This document shows positions 1 through 8,262 of a DNA stretch of 64,000 nucleotides, one piece after another. Position numbers and translations under genes: made by a program. Origin of the DNA: UBA4132 sp037133675 (lineage in GTDB: Bacteria; Pseudomonadota; Gammaproteobacteria; Methylococcales; Methylomonadaceae); assembly GCA_037133675.1 (NCBI GenBank), contig JBAXNR010000003.1, positions 25,657 through 89,656 of the forward strand, given 5' to 3'. The first letter of the stretch is position 1. Each line of letters starts with the position of its first letter. The notes under the pieces were generated by a model. The model was given only the letters and a program-made list of their open reading frames with translations, was not told the origin of the DNA and did not search any database.

Positions 1-694
1 GACTACCATTTAAGCGTTCAATTAACGGATCGCCCAGTAACGATTGATACTTTTCTTGCAAATTTTTAAAATTAAGCGGCGAACCCGTACCGATGAGTAA
101 GCGATCGCGAACATAGTCTTCACGCAGTCGTCCCATGCCTTCCAAACGCACTTCCGTTAAATTTCCTTCGATGATCTTAATTTGCAACATACCGCTGGCG
201 GCTGATTGTGGGGAAATAATCGCTCCCGAATTAATATACCCTGCATCAACATAGGCTGTGTTAATGCGGCTGCGTAATTCTTCCAAATCGCGAGCCGTTA
301 ATGAACGATTTAAAAAAGGTCGCGCAATTGCTTGTAGCTCATCATTACCAAAAACCGTATTGCCCGTAAACGTGATGGTCTTTAGCGACACTCGCCCCCC
401 TTCTACTATTGACAAAGGTTTTGGCGCGGGGGGTAGAACAAAACCATCAGTTGATTTACGAGGTCGATAGTCAGGCGTATTCAGGGGTTTTTGACTGAGA
501 TTGGTTGGATTATTGACAATCACTGCATTCGGCGACTGTAGACCCTGACCAGAAATAGCGTTACCCACCGTAGAAAAATTTGGCTCACTCATCGCTACAG
601 GTGTTACGCAACAACTCGCCAGAACCGTTATACCACTCACCAAATAGGTGCCGAAAACGTTGTGACTTGATGGAGCTTTATGGCTTGTTTTCAT
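1..694 (-). CDS. TpsB outer-membrane transporter, ShlB/FhaC family (N-terminal part; cut by window edge)
   Basis: Translating the minus strand from the ATG at 692-694 gives an uninterrupted frame to base 1. After a Pro/Asn-rich leader and linker comes a POTRA-like domain (about residues 95-170). It contains the stretches VSLKTITFTGNTVFGND, ARDLEELRSRINTAYVDAGY and MLQIKIIEGNLTEVRLEG, the usual N-terminal layout of ShlB/FhaC/HecB transporters. Family members bind the TPS domain of a partner exoprotein through their POTRA domains and thread it through a 16-strand outer-membrane barrel; the barrel lies outside this window. The gene starts 8 bases after the stop of the exoprotein gene, so the two are almost certainly co-transcribed. 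Confidence 0.88.
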   Translation of the reverse strand, partial: MKTSHKAPSSHNVFGTYLVSGITVLASCCVTPVAMSEPNFSTVGNAISGQGLQSPNAVIVNNPTNLSQKPLNTPDYRPRKSTDGFVLPPAPKPLSIVEGGRVSLKTITFTGNTVFGNDELQAIARPFLNRSLTARDLEELRSRINTAYVDAGYINSGAIISPQSAASGMLQIKIIEGNLTEVRLEGMGRLREDYVRDRLLIGTGSPLNFKNLQEKYQSLLGDPLIERLNGS

Positions 695-702
695 GTGTAT
701 CC

Positions 703-1698
703 TCACAGACAGTCGTCCGATTCATTCGAGGTCGAAGCGGGTGTTTGTTCTATCGATGTCAAAGACGTTGCCCCCGTTGTTGTTCCGACTATTGATTGAG
801 GGACTTGAGAACTCGTTTGGGGAACATAATTGGCTACGCCCTTAGAAATTAACGTACTTTGACCGTCACTATCACAGGGATTCATACTTTTAGGTAACGG
901 CGGAATAGCGACTGTTAGAACAGGTTGATTTGCCACTACCATAGAAATATCGCCTTGTGGTGATATTCGTAACGGTGGAGCTTCAATAACAACTGTTGGT
1001 GTTGGCTCGGCTGTTGGTGTTGATACTGGTACGGGTGTAATAACAGGTGCAGGATAACCGAAGGATGTTGGAGTAGGGGATTGAGTTCTTATTGGGACAG
1101 TTAGTGTGGAGTCAGTTGGGCTTGTTGTTAAGCCAAATACCGCACCAGTATTAAAAATCACCCTGTCGGCTTTATCACCAATGTTCACGCTTGGTGTTCC
1201 AGTTTGAGTAAGCAAACCACGGGGAAAAGTGAAATTGACTGCTGGATTTAAAGTCGCACCGTTTGGATTAAAAAACCAAAAATTGGCGAAGGTGATTGTG
1301 CCAGTTGTGGTGCCTATGATTACTCCTATAGAGGATGTAATAGCACCATTAAGGACAGAAGGATTAGCTCCCGTCACGCGACTAATCACGTTAGTTGTGT
1401 TGTTAGCGCAAGTAGTACATTGAAATAATGCAGTATCACCTGCCCCTATACCAAACTGACTAAAACTAAAGAATAGATTAGAACCATTTAGTGTGCCATT
1501 AGTAGCTCCATCGATAGTGTATGTACCCGCTACGGGAACTGTCGTTGCTGGGATTGTAACCGCACCTGCTGTTCCTGTCGTACCATCCATCACAATGGTC
1601 GATACCGCGTTAGCAACAGAAGCTCCCCACATACCCAAAACAGCGGACACAGCGATAACTAACAGCTTTTGTGAAAATAGGGGAAATGGCGTATTCAT
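703..1698 (-). CDS. TpsA-like exoprotein consisting of little more than the TPS secretion domain
   Basis: This 331-residue protein has a Sec signal peptide (hydrophobic core 11-25, probable cleavage after ANA-31). A filamentous-haemagglutinin-type TPS domain follows to about residue 190, with NLFFSFSQFGIG, NVISRVTGANPSVLNG and FWFFNPNG, which match the conserved SF-QF, ISRVTG and NPNG landmarks of TpsA proteins. The rest is a Pro/Thr-rich linker and a short Ser/Thr-rich tail with Cys residues (NPCDSDG and the terminal DDCL). The long beta-helical passenger of ordinary TpsA proteins (often over 1000 residues) is absent. An AAGG Shine-Dalgarno precedes the ATG. The partner tpsB follows at once. 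The cargo function is unknown; it could be a mini-exoprotein or a remnant. Confidence 0.8.
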   Translation of the reverse strand: MNTPFPLFSQKLLVIAVSAVLGMWGASVANAVSTIVMDGTTGTAGAVTIPATTVPVAGTYTIDGATNGTLNGSNLFFSFSQFGIGAGDTALFQCTTCANNTTNVISRVTGANPSVLNGAITSSIGVIIGTTTGTITFANFWFFNPNGATLNPAVNFTFPRGLLTQTGTPSVNIGDKADRVIFNTGAVFGLTTSPTDSTLTVPIRTQSPTPTSFGYPAPVITPVPVSTPTAEPTPTVVIEAPPLRISPQGDISMVVANQPVLTVAIPPLPKSMNPCDSDGQSTLISKGVANYVPQTSSQVPQSIVGTTTGATSLTSIEQTPASTSNESDDCL

Positions 1699-1794
1699 TT
1701 AGACCTTCATTTATCCTTTAACCGTATTGGAATAGTAGCACAAGGATTGTAAATTAGTAGTCAAGTGGCAACGACATTCTTGTCATTCAATCAC

Positions 1795-4700
1795 TCAGGG
1801 TTTCGATACCGTAAGATCAAAAAAATCCGATCCAGCAAAAAATCCACTGACATTTTGTGCGTGTTCAGGCGAAATTTTGTGCGCTTCTTCGGGGACTCGT
1901 TGGCTGGTGTACTTTTGCAATTCAAAAATATTGATGCGATGATCGTTATTTCCACTCACTTCTTGATCCGCTTTGCCGCTTAGTCCTTCCAACAACACCG
2001 CCGTAAAAACACCGTGACCATTAATGCCATCCAATGCTTCTTGTTCTGTACTTGTTCCCGCTAACACAAATCGACCTGTGTTTTGCGCGAGTGATCCTGT
2101 CCACGCCCGTTCGCGTGAGGAATTTTGTACCACGCTACCCATCACAGCAAAAGCTCCTGCGTTACAAGAATCTATCAACACCGCTACACGAGACGTTGGT
2201 AAGGCGGATAGTAAATCGGATAGCATTTTTTGGGTGAGTGCGGTAGCTTTTATTTGCTCTTTGATGTTACCGCTTAATTTTGCATCGTGGGGCATAAAAT
2301 AATAACGCCCGTCTATGGAAATACCATGACCTGCTAGAAATAAAACCACTAAATCATTTGGTTTTGCATCTTTACCAATCTGAGTTAATGCCTGTTTTAT
2401 TTTGCTAAGCCCTGCTTGTTCATTTAATAGTGCGACTGGTTTGACAGCAGCAAATAAACCACGGGTACTACTGACTAAGCTATCAATAATGCCTTTCGCA
2501 TCATTGACCGCATTATCTAATTTTGGCAATTCGGTAGCAGCATATTGATCGATACCAATGCTGACAATATATAAAGTTGGCGCGTCAGGAGCGGTTGAGG
2601 CTTCGTAGTGTATGGGTAGGCGTATTGCTTCACCCGCATCGATAGTTTGGTCAGCATCGAATGCGGTTACGGTGATTAAATTATCACCTGATTCTAATAA
2701 TACTTTTTCTTCGACAATAGATTCTGCCGCTCTATTTTTAGTTATTTCGCTACTGCGCAAGGTACGCGTGGTAACAGTCGCTTTATTACGGCGTATGACT
2801 ACGTTACCAATACCGCCACCCGCATCTTTTAATGCGAAGCGCAATCTGATTTCTGCCGAATCGATACTGCGCGTTTGCGGAATTTCATCGACAGAATTCA
2901 CCTCGGTGCATTTATCTTGTACACACCAAGAGACTAATCTTACTGAGGGAGCATGATGTTCGGCGACCACTTCTTTTGCGTCGCTGGGATTAGTGGCTGT
3001 AGGTGTGGGTGTGGGTGGCGCGTTTTCTAAAATAGTTTTGCCTATCAAATCTGGACGATAAAAGCGTTCATGAATTTGCTCAGAGAGTATGAATTTTGGA
3101 CTGTCTTTTTTGCCTTGATTGACATGATAGCCAATCATGCTTGCCGCACCGTCACTGTGGTCAAAATAACCTTCGGGAGTCCATGCAATCCAGCGTTCAT
3201 CAGTATTGACCAGTAGAGCGAGCAATTCGCGTCCATCTTTAGTGTCGTACCAACGTAGCGTACCATCACCTAATGCCGCCAATACAAAGCGACCATTTTT
3301 GCTTAAATTAACTGCCCATGCGGAGCTAGGAACAGCAATATGCCAAATGAGTTTGCCCGTTTGCCAATATTGCACAGAAAAATCTGCACCAATGACAGTG
3401 CTGTCATTTTCAGTCAAACTTGCGGCTGAACGGCTTTGTTCGTTTTGATCCAATGCAACAGGTGTTGAATTTAATGCAGTGTGAGTGGCATTGCGCCAAT
3501 TGATCAACGCGGCAGGAATGACAGGCTTGTGCATATCAGTACGCACGGCTAAGTCATGCACTAAAGTTCGATTAACTAAATTGAAGCGCAGCGGATTACG
3601 TCCTTTTTGTTGCAAACCAAAATCCACCGTCGCGCCATCTTCTGATACTGCAAACGTGCCTTCAAACGCATCTCTAAAATCAGCAATAGAGCGTTTGCGG
3701 GTGCTTGATTTAGTTCCCGTTAAATCAACAATACCGATAGCTGGCTCTGCGGTGACATAAGCCAATTTGCCATTAGCAAGCGGCGTTAAGTCGGTAACAG
3801 TATCTTCTGCTAACGGTGATTCTTGGGCTTGTTTATTGACAGTATTCCAAACCCGCAAATATTTGATGCCTTGAGCATTGCCATAAGTTCCTGCGCCAGC
3901 GATTGAATCACCTGTCCAAGCGACTACTGATAGATTGCCGCGTTGTTGGTTATCACCTGTTAATTCCGTCACAGGTTTTAAATCGGCTAAGGAAAAAACG
4001 GTGATTTTTGCTGCGTCCAGCGAACCGACTGCAATTTGGTCTTCTTTGGGGGAAACGGCAAAACGCCAAGGACGTTGTTGCTCTGGAAATTTATAGTTGG
4101 CTTGCGGATGAAAACTGGCATCGAAAAGTTGCAGTTGTCCATCCAAGCAAGCGGTGACTAAACGACCATCACGCAAAAATTTAGCAGCGACTAGCATATC
4201 CTCACAAATTGACGCATCCATTGCCAGTGATTTGCCTTCAATATCAATAATGCGTAACCAGCCAGAACCTGAACCGATAGCCAGATAACGTCCATCTTGT
4301 GAATACGTTAATACTCGAATCGTGCCTTGAATACCTGTAATACGCCCTGTAATTTTGCCCGTGTTAAGATCAAAACCGTACACCGATCCCGCTTTATCCC
4401 AGTCTATACCTGTTGAACCACCAACTACCGCGCTGTTTTTAGTGGGCGAAGTCGCTACTGTGTACAGCGTGCCTTCATTACGCGATCCAATGGGTACACG
4501 CAATACTTGCGGATCGCCTGTGGTATCCGCTGACCATAAGCGGGCGGTTTTATCATCAGAAACCGTCAGTAAGCGACCATCATGCGTTAGCGCAACTTGA
4601 TTGATTGCAGCGGTATGTAGACCTGTTTCTGGTCTGGGCGTAGGAGTTTCATCGGGTGCATCGAGTGGTTTTGCCGTGTCTGTTGTTGGTTCGACGGGAC

Positions 4701-4929
4701 TAATAGCGGCTTGAACAGGTACACTGTCGATTGTAGCAACGGCGGGTGAAGCAAATACTTCTGGCGTAGCTTGTTTTACTTCGTTGGTACTGGTTACGCT
4801 TGTATTTTGATGCAAGCTAGTAAAACCATTTTTATCAAAGTAGCCCAAGTAAAAAGCCAGCCCAATGAAACTTGCCAGTCCAATCAGACTGGCAAGAAAA
4901 GTGATCCAAAGCCGATGACTAAAGTCCAC
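1795..4929 (-). CDS. Membrane-anchored WD40-repeat protein with C-terminal caspase-like (C14) protease domain
   Basis: This 1044-residue protein has one N-terminal transmembrane anchor (about 8-31) and a Pro/Thr-rich linker. WD40-type beta-propeller repeats (about 100-580) follow, for example HDGRLLTVSDDKTARLWS and GDGTLRWYDTKDGREL. Next is a region with WTPEGYFDHSDG (about 584-595), a Pro-rich hinge near 640 and a beta-sandwich-like stretch. The C-terminal caspase-like domain spans about 785-1035. The likely catalytic dyad is visible: His868 in FLAGHGIS and Cys922 in VLIDSCNAGAF. The topology suggests most of the protein faces the periplasm, though that is inferred. The gene overlaps the upstream lipoprotein gene by 11 bases and lies 96 bases before the TpsA gene. 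Substrate unknown; processing of a neighbouring protein is only a hypothesis. Confidence 0.85.
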   Translation of the reverse strand: MDFSHRLWITFLASLIGLASFIGLAFYLGYFDKNGFTSLHQNTSVTSTNEVKQATPEVFASPAVATIDSVPVQAAISPVEPTTDTAKPLDAPDETPTPRPETGLHTAAINQVALTHDGRLLTVSDDKTARLWSADTTGDPQVLRVPIGSRNEGTLYTVATSPTKNSAVVGGSTGIDWDKAGSVYGFDLNTGKITGRITGIQGTIRVLTYSQDGRYLAIGSGSGWLRIIDIEGKSLAMDASICEDMLVAAKFLRDGRLVTACLDGQLQLFDASFHPQANYKFPEQQRPWRFAVSPKEDQIAVGSLDAAKITVFSLADLKPVTELTGDNQQRGNLSVVAWTGDSIAGAGTYGNAQGIKYLRVWNTVNKQAQESPLAEDTVTDLTPLANGKLAYVTAEPAIGIVDLTGTKSSTRKRSIADFRDAFEGTFAVSEDGATVDFGLQQKGRNPLRFNLVNRTLVHDLAVRTDMHKPVIPAALINWRNATHTALNSTPVALDQNEQSRSAASLTENDSTVIGADFSVQYWQTGKLIWHIAVPSSAWAVNLSKNGRFVLAALGDGTLRWYDTKDGRELLALLVNTDERWIAWTPEGYFDHSDGAASMIGYHVNQGKKDSPKFILSEQIHERFYRPDLIGKTILENAPPTPTPTATNPSDAKEVVAEHHAPSVRLVSWCVQDKCTEVNSVDEIPQTRSIDSAEIRLRFALKDAGGGIGNVVIRRNKATVTTRTLRSSEITKNRAAESIVEEKVLLESGDNLITVTAFDADQTIDAGEAIRLPIHYEASTAPDAPTLYIVSIGIDQYAATELPKLDNAVNDAKGIIDSLVSSTRGLFAAVKPVALLNEQAGLSKIKQALTQIGKDAKPNDLVVLFLAGHGISIDGRYYFMPHDAKLSGNIKEQIKATALTQKMLSDLLSALPTSRVAVLIDSCNAGAFAVMGSVVQNSSRERAWTGSLAQNTGRFVLAGTSTEQEALDGINGHGVFTAVLLEGLSGKADQEVSGNNDHRINIFELQKYTSQRVPEEAHKISPEHAQNVSGFFAGSDFFDLTVSKP

Positions 4930-5866
4930 AGAGCATACTCTCTGGAGTAATCAGACCGACAGCACCTTCCAGAGCAAAAGCCACTTTGGCTTGAGCTTTT
5001 GCTTTATCAATTTGATCAACGAAGGCTTTTTGTTTGATTTGATTAGTCTCAGTCACATGGGCTACTTCAACAGCGGCGGGTTTTACGGCAGAGGATTGGC
5101 TAACCACTATGGCACTTTGTGATGAAGGTGTTTTAGTCTTTTTAGTTTTCTTTTTAAACTTTTTAGCTTCTTTGGTTAGAAATACTTCTGGGGTAATTTG
5201 AGTAGTATTGGCTTTTTCAGCGTACAGAATCGCTTTTGCGTTGGGGTTTTTGTCTAAAATCTTATTGTTAGCATCTTGGAATTCAGTCATCTGTTTGCTC
5301 ATTTTAGAACCTAATTCCCCAGCAATTGTAATATCTTCGTCAAACTGAGCTTTTAGCTGGTTAAGTTGTTTGATGGCGGCATCACGCGGTATACGCCCCG
5401 CCTTAAATTCCGATTTTATGCGTTCAGCTGCGGCAAAACGGCAATCACGCAATTTGGCAAATGCCAAGGATGTTCGGTCGATTTCGCCATTTGCCGCCAG
5501 AATATCATTGCGTACTGATGCGGCTAATGCTTGTTCATCAGCTATATCTTTTTGTTTGGCATTATAATAACCACCAATACCACCACCTATTGCACCAATA
5601 CCACCACCTATTGCTGCCCCTGCACCAATATTACCACCGCTGATAGCCGCAGTGGCTGCGCCTGTGGCGGCACCAACAAGTCCACCGATGAGAGCACCTT
5701 CAACAACCGATTGTGTGTAATAGTGTTCCGAGTCTCTTAATTGAGTTCGAAAGGTATAACAAATATCATTTTTATCATCCTGAACACCCATCGATGAGCA
5801 TCCTGATAAAAGACAAAGACTGACTATCAACAAATGGGTACGATTATATTTTAACTGGGGATACAT
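4919..5866 (-). CDS. Glycine-zipper lipoprotein
   Basis: This 315-residue protein has a lipoprotein signal peptide whose lipobox is LSGC at 20-23, giving Cys23 as the lipidated residue. A long Gly/Ala-rich glycine-zipper segment (about 57-102, with repeated GAAIGGGIGAIGGG-type spacing) indicates a membrane-embedded helical hairpin. The following region is charged and likely helical. The C-terminal third has a Lys-rich patch (KKFKKKTKKTK) and ends MLCGL. It is first in a minus-strand run: its 3' end overlaps the start of the WD40/caspase gene by 11 bases, which points to translational coupling and a shared complex at the envelope. I do not recognise a named family beyond the glycine-zipper class. 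Confidence 0.7.
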   Translation of the reverse strand: MYPQLKYNRTHLLIVSLCLLSGCSSMGVQDDKNDICYTFRTQLRDSEHYYTQSVVEGALIGGLVGAATGAATAAISGGNIGAGAAIGGGIGAIGGGIGGYYNAKQKDIADEQALAASVRNDILAANGEIDRTSLAFAKLRDCRFAAAERIKSEFKAGRIPRDAAIKQLNQLKAQFDEDITIAGELGSKMSKQMTEFQDANNKILDKNPNAKAILYAEKANTTQITPEVFLTKEAKKFKKKTKKTKTPSSQSAIVVSQSSAVKPAAVEVAHVTETNQIKQKAFVDQIDKAKAQAKVAFALEGAVGLITPESMLCGL

Positions 5867-6244
5867 GATTTTTGTCCTAATTTCTAGTTATTATTACTCT
5901 TAATGAGGGCTTTCATTTTGGCATATTTTTAATATTTCAGCCAACTATTACTAACTGATTATTAGGCAATCTTTAAACTTTGCAATTCAGCAAAAAAATC
6001 ACAGCTGACAGATTATATTCAAAAGGTGATTTTTGCTTGTTTCACCGATGAGGTAGCAAAAAGTAGCAGTGTGTGACAGGCAACGCAATAAGCGATAGCC
6101 ATAAAGCTATGTCCATCCATTCGCTCTAATCGATACTTTTAACGCCTCCACAATTTCGATGCGATACATCCCACGCACGGCAATGATAAAAATCCGTTAA
6201 AATAGCCGCCATTAAAGTAAAAACCATTCGTCTGAGGTAAAAAC
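5867..6244. other. Divergent intergenic region between lipoprotein gene and parA, with an inverted repeat
   Basis: No gene is seen in these 378 bases. They must hold the promoters of both divergent operons. A perfect 8-bp inverted repeat (TTTTTGCT at 6030-6037, AGCAAAAA at 6055-6062) encloses 17 bases that begin TGTTTCAC. A GAGGT Shine-Dalgarno at 6234-6238 precedes the GTG start of parA. Confidence 0.4.
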
Positions 6245-7012
6245 GTGGGCAAAGTCATTGCCGTCACCAATCAAAAAGGTGGCGTAGGAAAAACAACAAC
6301 CAGTGTCAATCTTGCGGCATCGTTGGCAGCCGCCAAGCGCAGTGTATTACTTGTAGACCTTGATCCACAAGGCAATGCAGCTATGGGTTGTGGTATCGAT
6401 AAACATGATATTCAGCATTCCAGTTATGAATTATTAATGGCATCGGTGCCAGCAAGTGAAACTATTATTGAACTACCCGCTATTGGTTTTTCGGTAATAG
6501 CGGGTAATTCAGATTTGACCGCTGCCGAAGTCGAATTAATGCAGGCTACGCGTAAAGAACAACGATTAGCCGATGCCTTATTGCCGATAAAAGCTAACTA
6601 TGACTTTATTTTGATTGATTGTCCGCCGTCTTTAAATATGCTGACACTCAATGCTATGGTCGCCGCTGACAGTTTATTAATTCCGATGCAATGCGAATAT
6701 TACGCGCTGGAAGGTTTATCGGCATTAATGACCACGCTGAAAAATATTCAGGACACGGTGAATCCAAAATTACATTTGGAAGGTATTTTGCGCACTATGT
6801 ACGATGATAGAAACCGTTTGACAAAAGACGTGTCTGAGCAATTATTGCGCTATTTTGGTGATAAAGTATTTCATACCTGTATTCCCAGAAATATTCGTTT
6901 AGCCGAAGCCCCCAGTCATGGTTTACCCGTGTTAAGCTACGATAAATCCTCGCGTGGTGCGTTGGCATATATTGCCTTAGTCAGCGAAATGATGAAAAAA
7001 GAAAAATCATGA
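6245..7012 (+). CDS. parA: ParA/Soj-type chromosome partitioning ATPase
   Basis: This 255-residue ParA-family P-loop ATPase has the deviant Walker A motif NQKGGVGKTTTSVNLA near the N terminus, Walker A' at VLLVDLDPQGNAAMGCG and Walker B at FILIDCPPSLNML. The length is normal for chromosomal Soj. It binds DNA non-specifically as an ATP dimer and is stimulated by the N-terminus of ParB. The start is GTG, supported by GAGGT six bases upstream. Its TGA overlaps the ATG of a small ParB-like gene (ATGA). The minD/gidAB-type neighbours often seen next to soj/spo0J are not present here. Confidence 0.95.
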   Translation: MGKVIAVTNQKGGVGKTTTSVNLAASLAAAKRSVLLVDLDPQGNAAMGCGIDKHDIQHSSYELLMASVPASETIIELPAIGFSVIAGNSDLTAAEVELMQATRKEQRLADALLPIKANYDFILIDCPPSLNMLTLNAMVAADSLLIPMQCEYYALEGLSALMTTLKNIQDTVNPKLHLEGILRTMYDDRNRLTKDVSEQLLRYFGDKVFHTCIPRNIRLAEAPSHGLPVLSYDKSSRGALAYIALVSEMMKKEKS

Positions 7013-7215
7013 CTGCGCAAAAACGTGGCTTAGGGCGTGGGCTGGAAGCCTTGTTAGTCGATGTTTTCACCAAAGAAACAGAACCAGCCGTGTTCGTTAA
7101 AGCGATACAAACAGAAAACGCCAATCTAATTAAAGAAGCAGAAGTTTTAAAAGCCTTGCTGGATGACTTTGAAACATTGGTGCGCACTCTCAACATAGAC
7201 AAACCAACATTATGA
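7009..7215 (+). CDS. Mini-ParB: 68-residue protein with ParB N-terminal ParA-interaction motif only
   Basis: This short protein starts MTAQKRGLGRGLEALLVDV, nearly a copy of the ParB start encoded just downstream (MNVKKRGLGRGLDALLGDV). It then runs into an acidic amphipathic, probably coiled-coil helix (about 32-65) and stops. There is no CTPase/ParB fold and no helix-turn-helix. In known ParB proteins this N-terminal Lys/Arg-Leu-Gly motif contacts ParA and stimulates its ATPase. The gene is held by ATGA overlaps at both ends (with parA at 7009-7012 and with parB at 7212-7215), so all three should be translated in a coupled way. Function inferred: a ParA regulator, or a duplicated and trimmed parB start. 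The overlaps and the lack of stops argue for a real gene. Confidence 0.7.
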   Translation: MTAQKRGLGRGLEALLVDVFTKETEPAVFVKAIQTENANLIKEAEVLKALLDDFETLVRTLNIDKPTL

Positions 7216-8060
7216 ATGTAAAAAAACGTGGGTTAGGGCGCGGGTTAGACGCTTTGTTAGGCGATGTTTCCACGACTCAAGAAAGACATCATGCCCTAGA
7301 AACGCTACCTATCGAATATCTACAGCGCGGCAAATATCAGCCGCGCAAAGATATTAATCCAGAAAAGTTGCAAGACTTAGCTAATTCGATTAAAGCTCAA
7401 GGCATTATTCAACCTATCGTAGTGCGTTCCATCGCTCACAATCAATACGAAATTGTTGCAGGTGAACGACGTTGGCGAGCCGCACAATTGGCGGGCTTAG
7501 CCGAGGTGCCAGTGGTGATAAAAGACGTTGATGACCACGCGGCAATGGCAATCGCGCTCATTGAAAATATTCAACGTGAAGACCTTAATCCATTGGAAGA
7601 AGCCGACGCGCTAAAACGCTTATTGGAAGAATTCTCCATGACTCATCAACAAATTGCTGATGCTATTGGAAAATCTCGCGCTACCGTCAGCAACTTATTA
7701 AGACTTATCGACTTACAGTCTGAGGTAAAAACGCTGTTAATTAATAAGCAGTTAGACATGGGACACGCCCGCGCTTTACTTGCTTTGGATGGTAATAAGC
7801 AAATCGAAACGGCGCGTAAAATAGTCAAAGACGGTCTAACCGTCAGGGCGGCTGAACGTTTAATTAGAGACCTACAGCTAGACCCAAAACCGTCTAAAGT
7901 AAAAGTGATAGATCATGACACTGTGCGTTTACAAGACGATTTAACCGCCAAACTCGGCGCGAAAGTGGTTATCGATCACAAAGACAACGGCACGGGAAAA
8001 GTAGTGATTACCTATTCCAGCTTAGAAGAACTGGATGGCATTATTGAGCAAATTAAATAA
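7212..8060 (+). CDS. parB: ParB/Spo0J-type chromosome partitioning protein
   Basis: This 282-residue protein is of normal ParB length. It has the N-terminal ParA-binding box (KKRGLGRGLDALLGD, 4-18), the C-box with GERRWRA (84-90), part of the CTP-binding fold, NIQREDLNPLEEA, the helix-turn-helix (QQIADAIGKSRATVSNLLRL) and a C-terminal dimerisation segment. ParB loads at parS sites and spreads as a CTP-dependent clamp. I did not find a convincing parS palindrome next to the operon. It begins inside the stop of the mini-ParB gene. Confidence 0.95.
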   Translation: MNVKKRGLGRGLDALLGDVSTTQERHHALETLPIEYLQRGKYQPRKDINPEKLQDLANSIKAQGIIQPIVVRSIAHNQYEIVAGERRWRAAQLAGLAEVPVVIKDVDDHAAMAIALIENIQREDLNPLEEADALKRLLEEFSMTHQQIADAIGKSRATVSNLLRLIDLQSEVKTLLINKQLDMGHARALLALDGNKQIETARKIVKDGLTVRAAERLIRDLQLDPKPSKVKVIDHDTVRLQDDLTAKLGAKVVIDHKDNGTGKVVITYSSLEELDGIIEQIK

Positions 8061-8103
8061 CAGTAGGTTGTTAGCAACAAGTCGGCGAGTATAAATAACT
8101 CAA

Positions 8104-8132
8104 ACCTTCGAGGTTTTAAAAACATCGAAGGT
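8104..8132. repeat. Palindromic intergenic repeat (ACCTTCGA class), possible parB terminator
   Basis: ACCTTCGA (8104-8111) is matched perfectly by TCGAAGGT (8125-8132) around an AT-rich centre GTTTTAAAAAC. A related near-palindrome with TTTCAG/CTGAAA arms and the same centre occurs at 27480-27508, so this looks like a dispersed repeat family. It lies 43 bases after parB and may also stop transcription; no U-run follows. Confidence 0.5.
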
Positions 8133-8166
8133 CTTAATTTCAGCAAAAATCAAAATGCTGTTACGT

Positions 8167-8172
8167 TATAAT
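8167..8172 (+). promoter_or_regulatory. Candidate -10 box upstream of ccmC
   Basis: A perfect TATAAT lies 90 bases before the ccmC start, between the parB terminal repeat and ccmC. No good -35 box is seen, so this is weak evidence for an independent ccmCDE promoter. Confidence 0.25.
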
Positions 8173-8262
8173 GCCATAGTAGCGACGGCTTAACTAAAAC
8201 CGTCTAGGTTGGGCAAGAAAATTCGCCTGCAAATTTTTTACTCTGAATCTTATTGATACCTC

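Noticed and set aside
1229..1702. Plus-strand open frames inside the TpsA gene
   Set aside because: Low-complexity antisense shadows of the Thr/Val-rich exoprotein; no domain, no start signals.
5461..5740. Plus-strand His/Tyr/Thr-rich frames opposite the glycine zipper
   Set aside because: They are shadows of the Gly/Ala repeat region of the lipoprotein gene, with low complexity and no start signal.
6037..6054. Possible parS site upstream of parA (TGTTTCAC half-site)
   Set aside because: Only one half of the parS palindrome is present; the other half reads CGATGAGG instead of GTGAAACA. It is more simply the loop of an inverted repeat.
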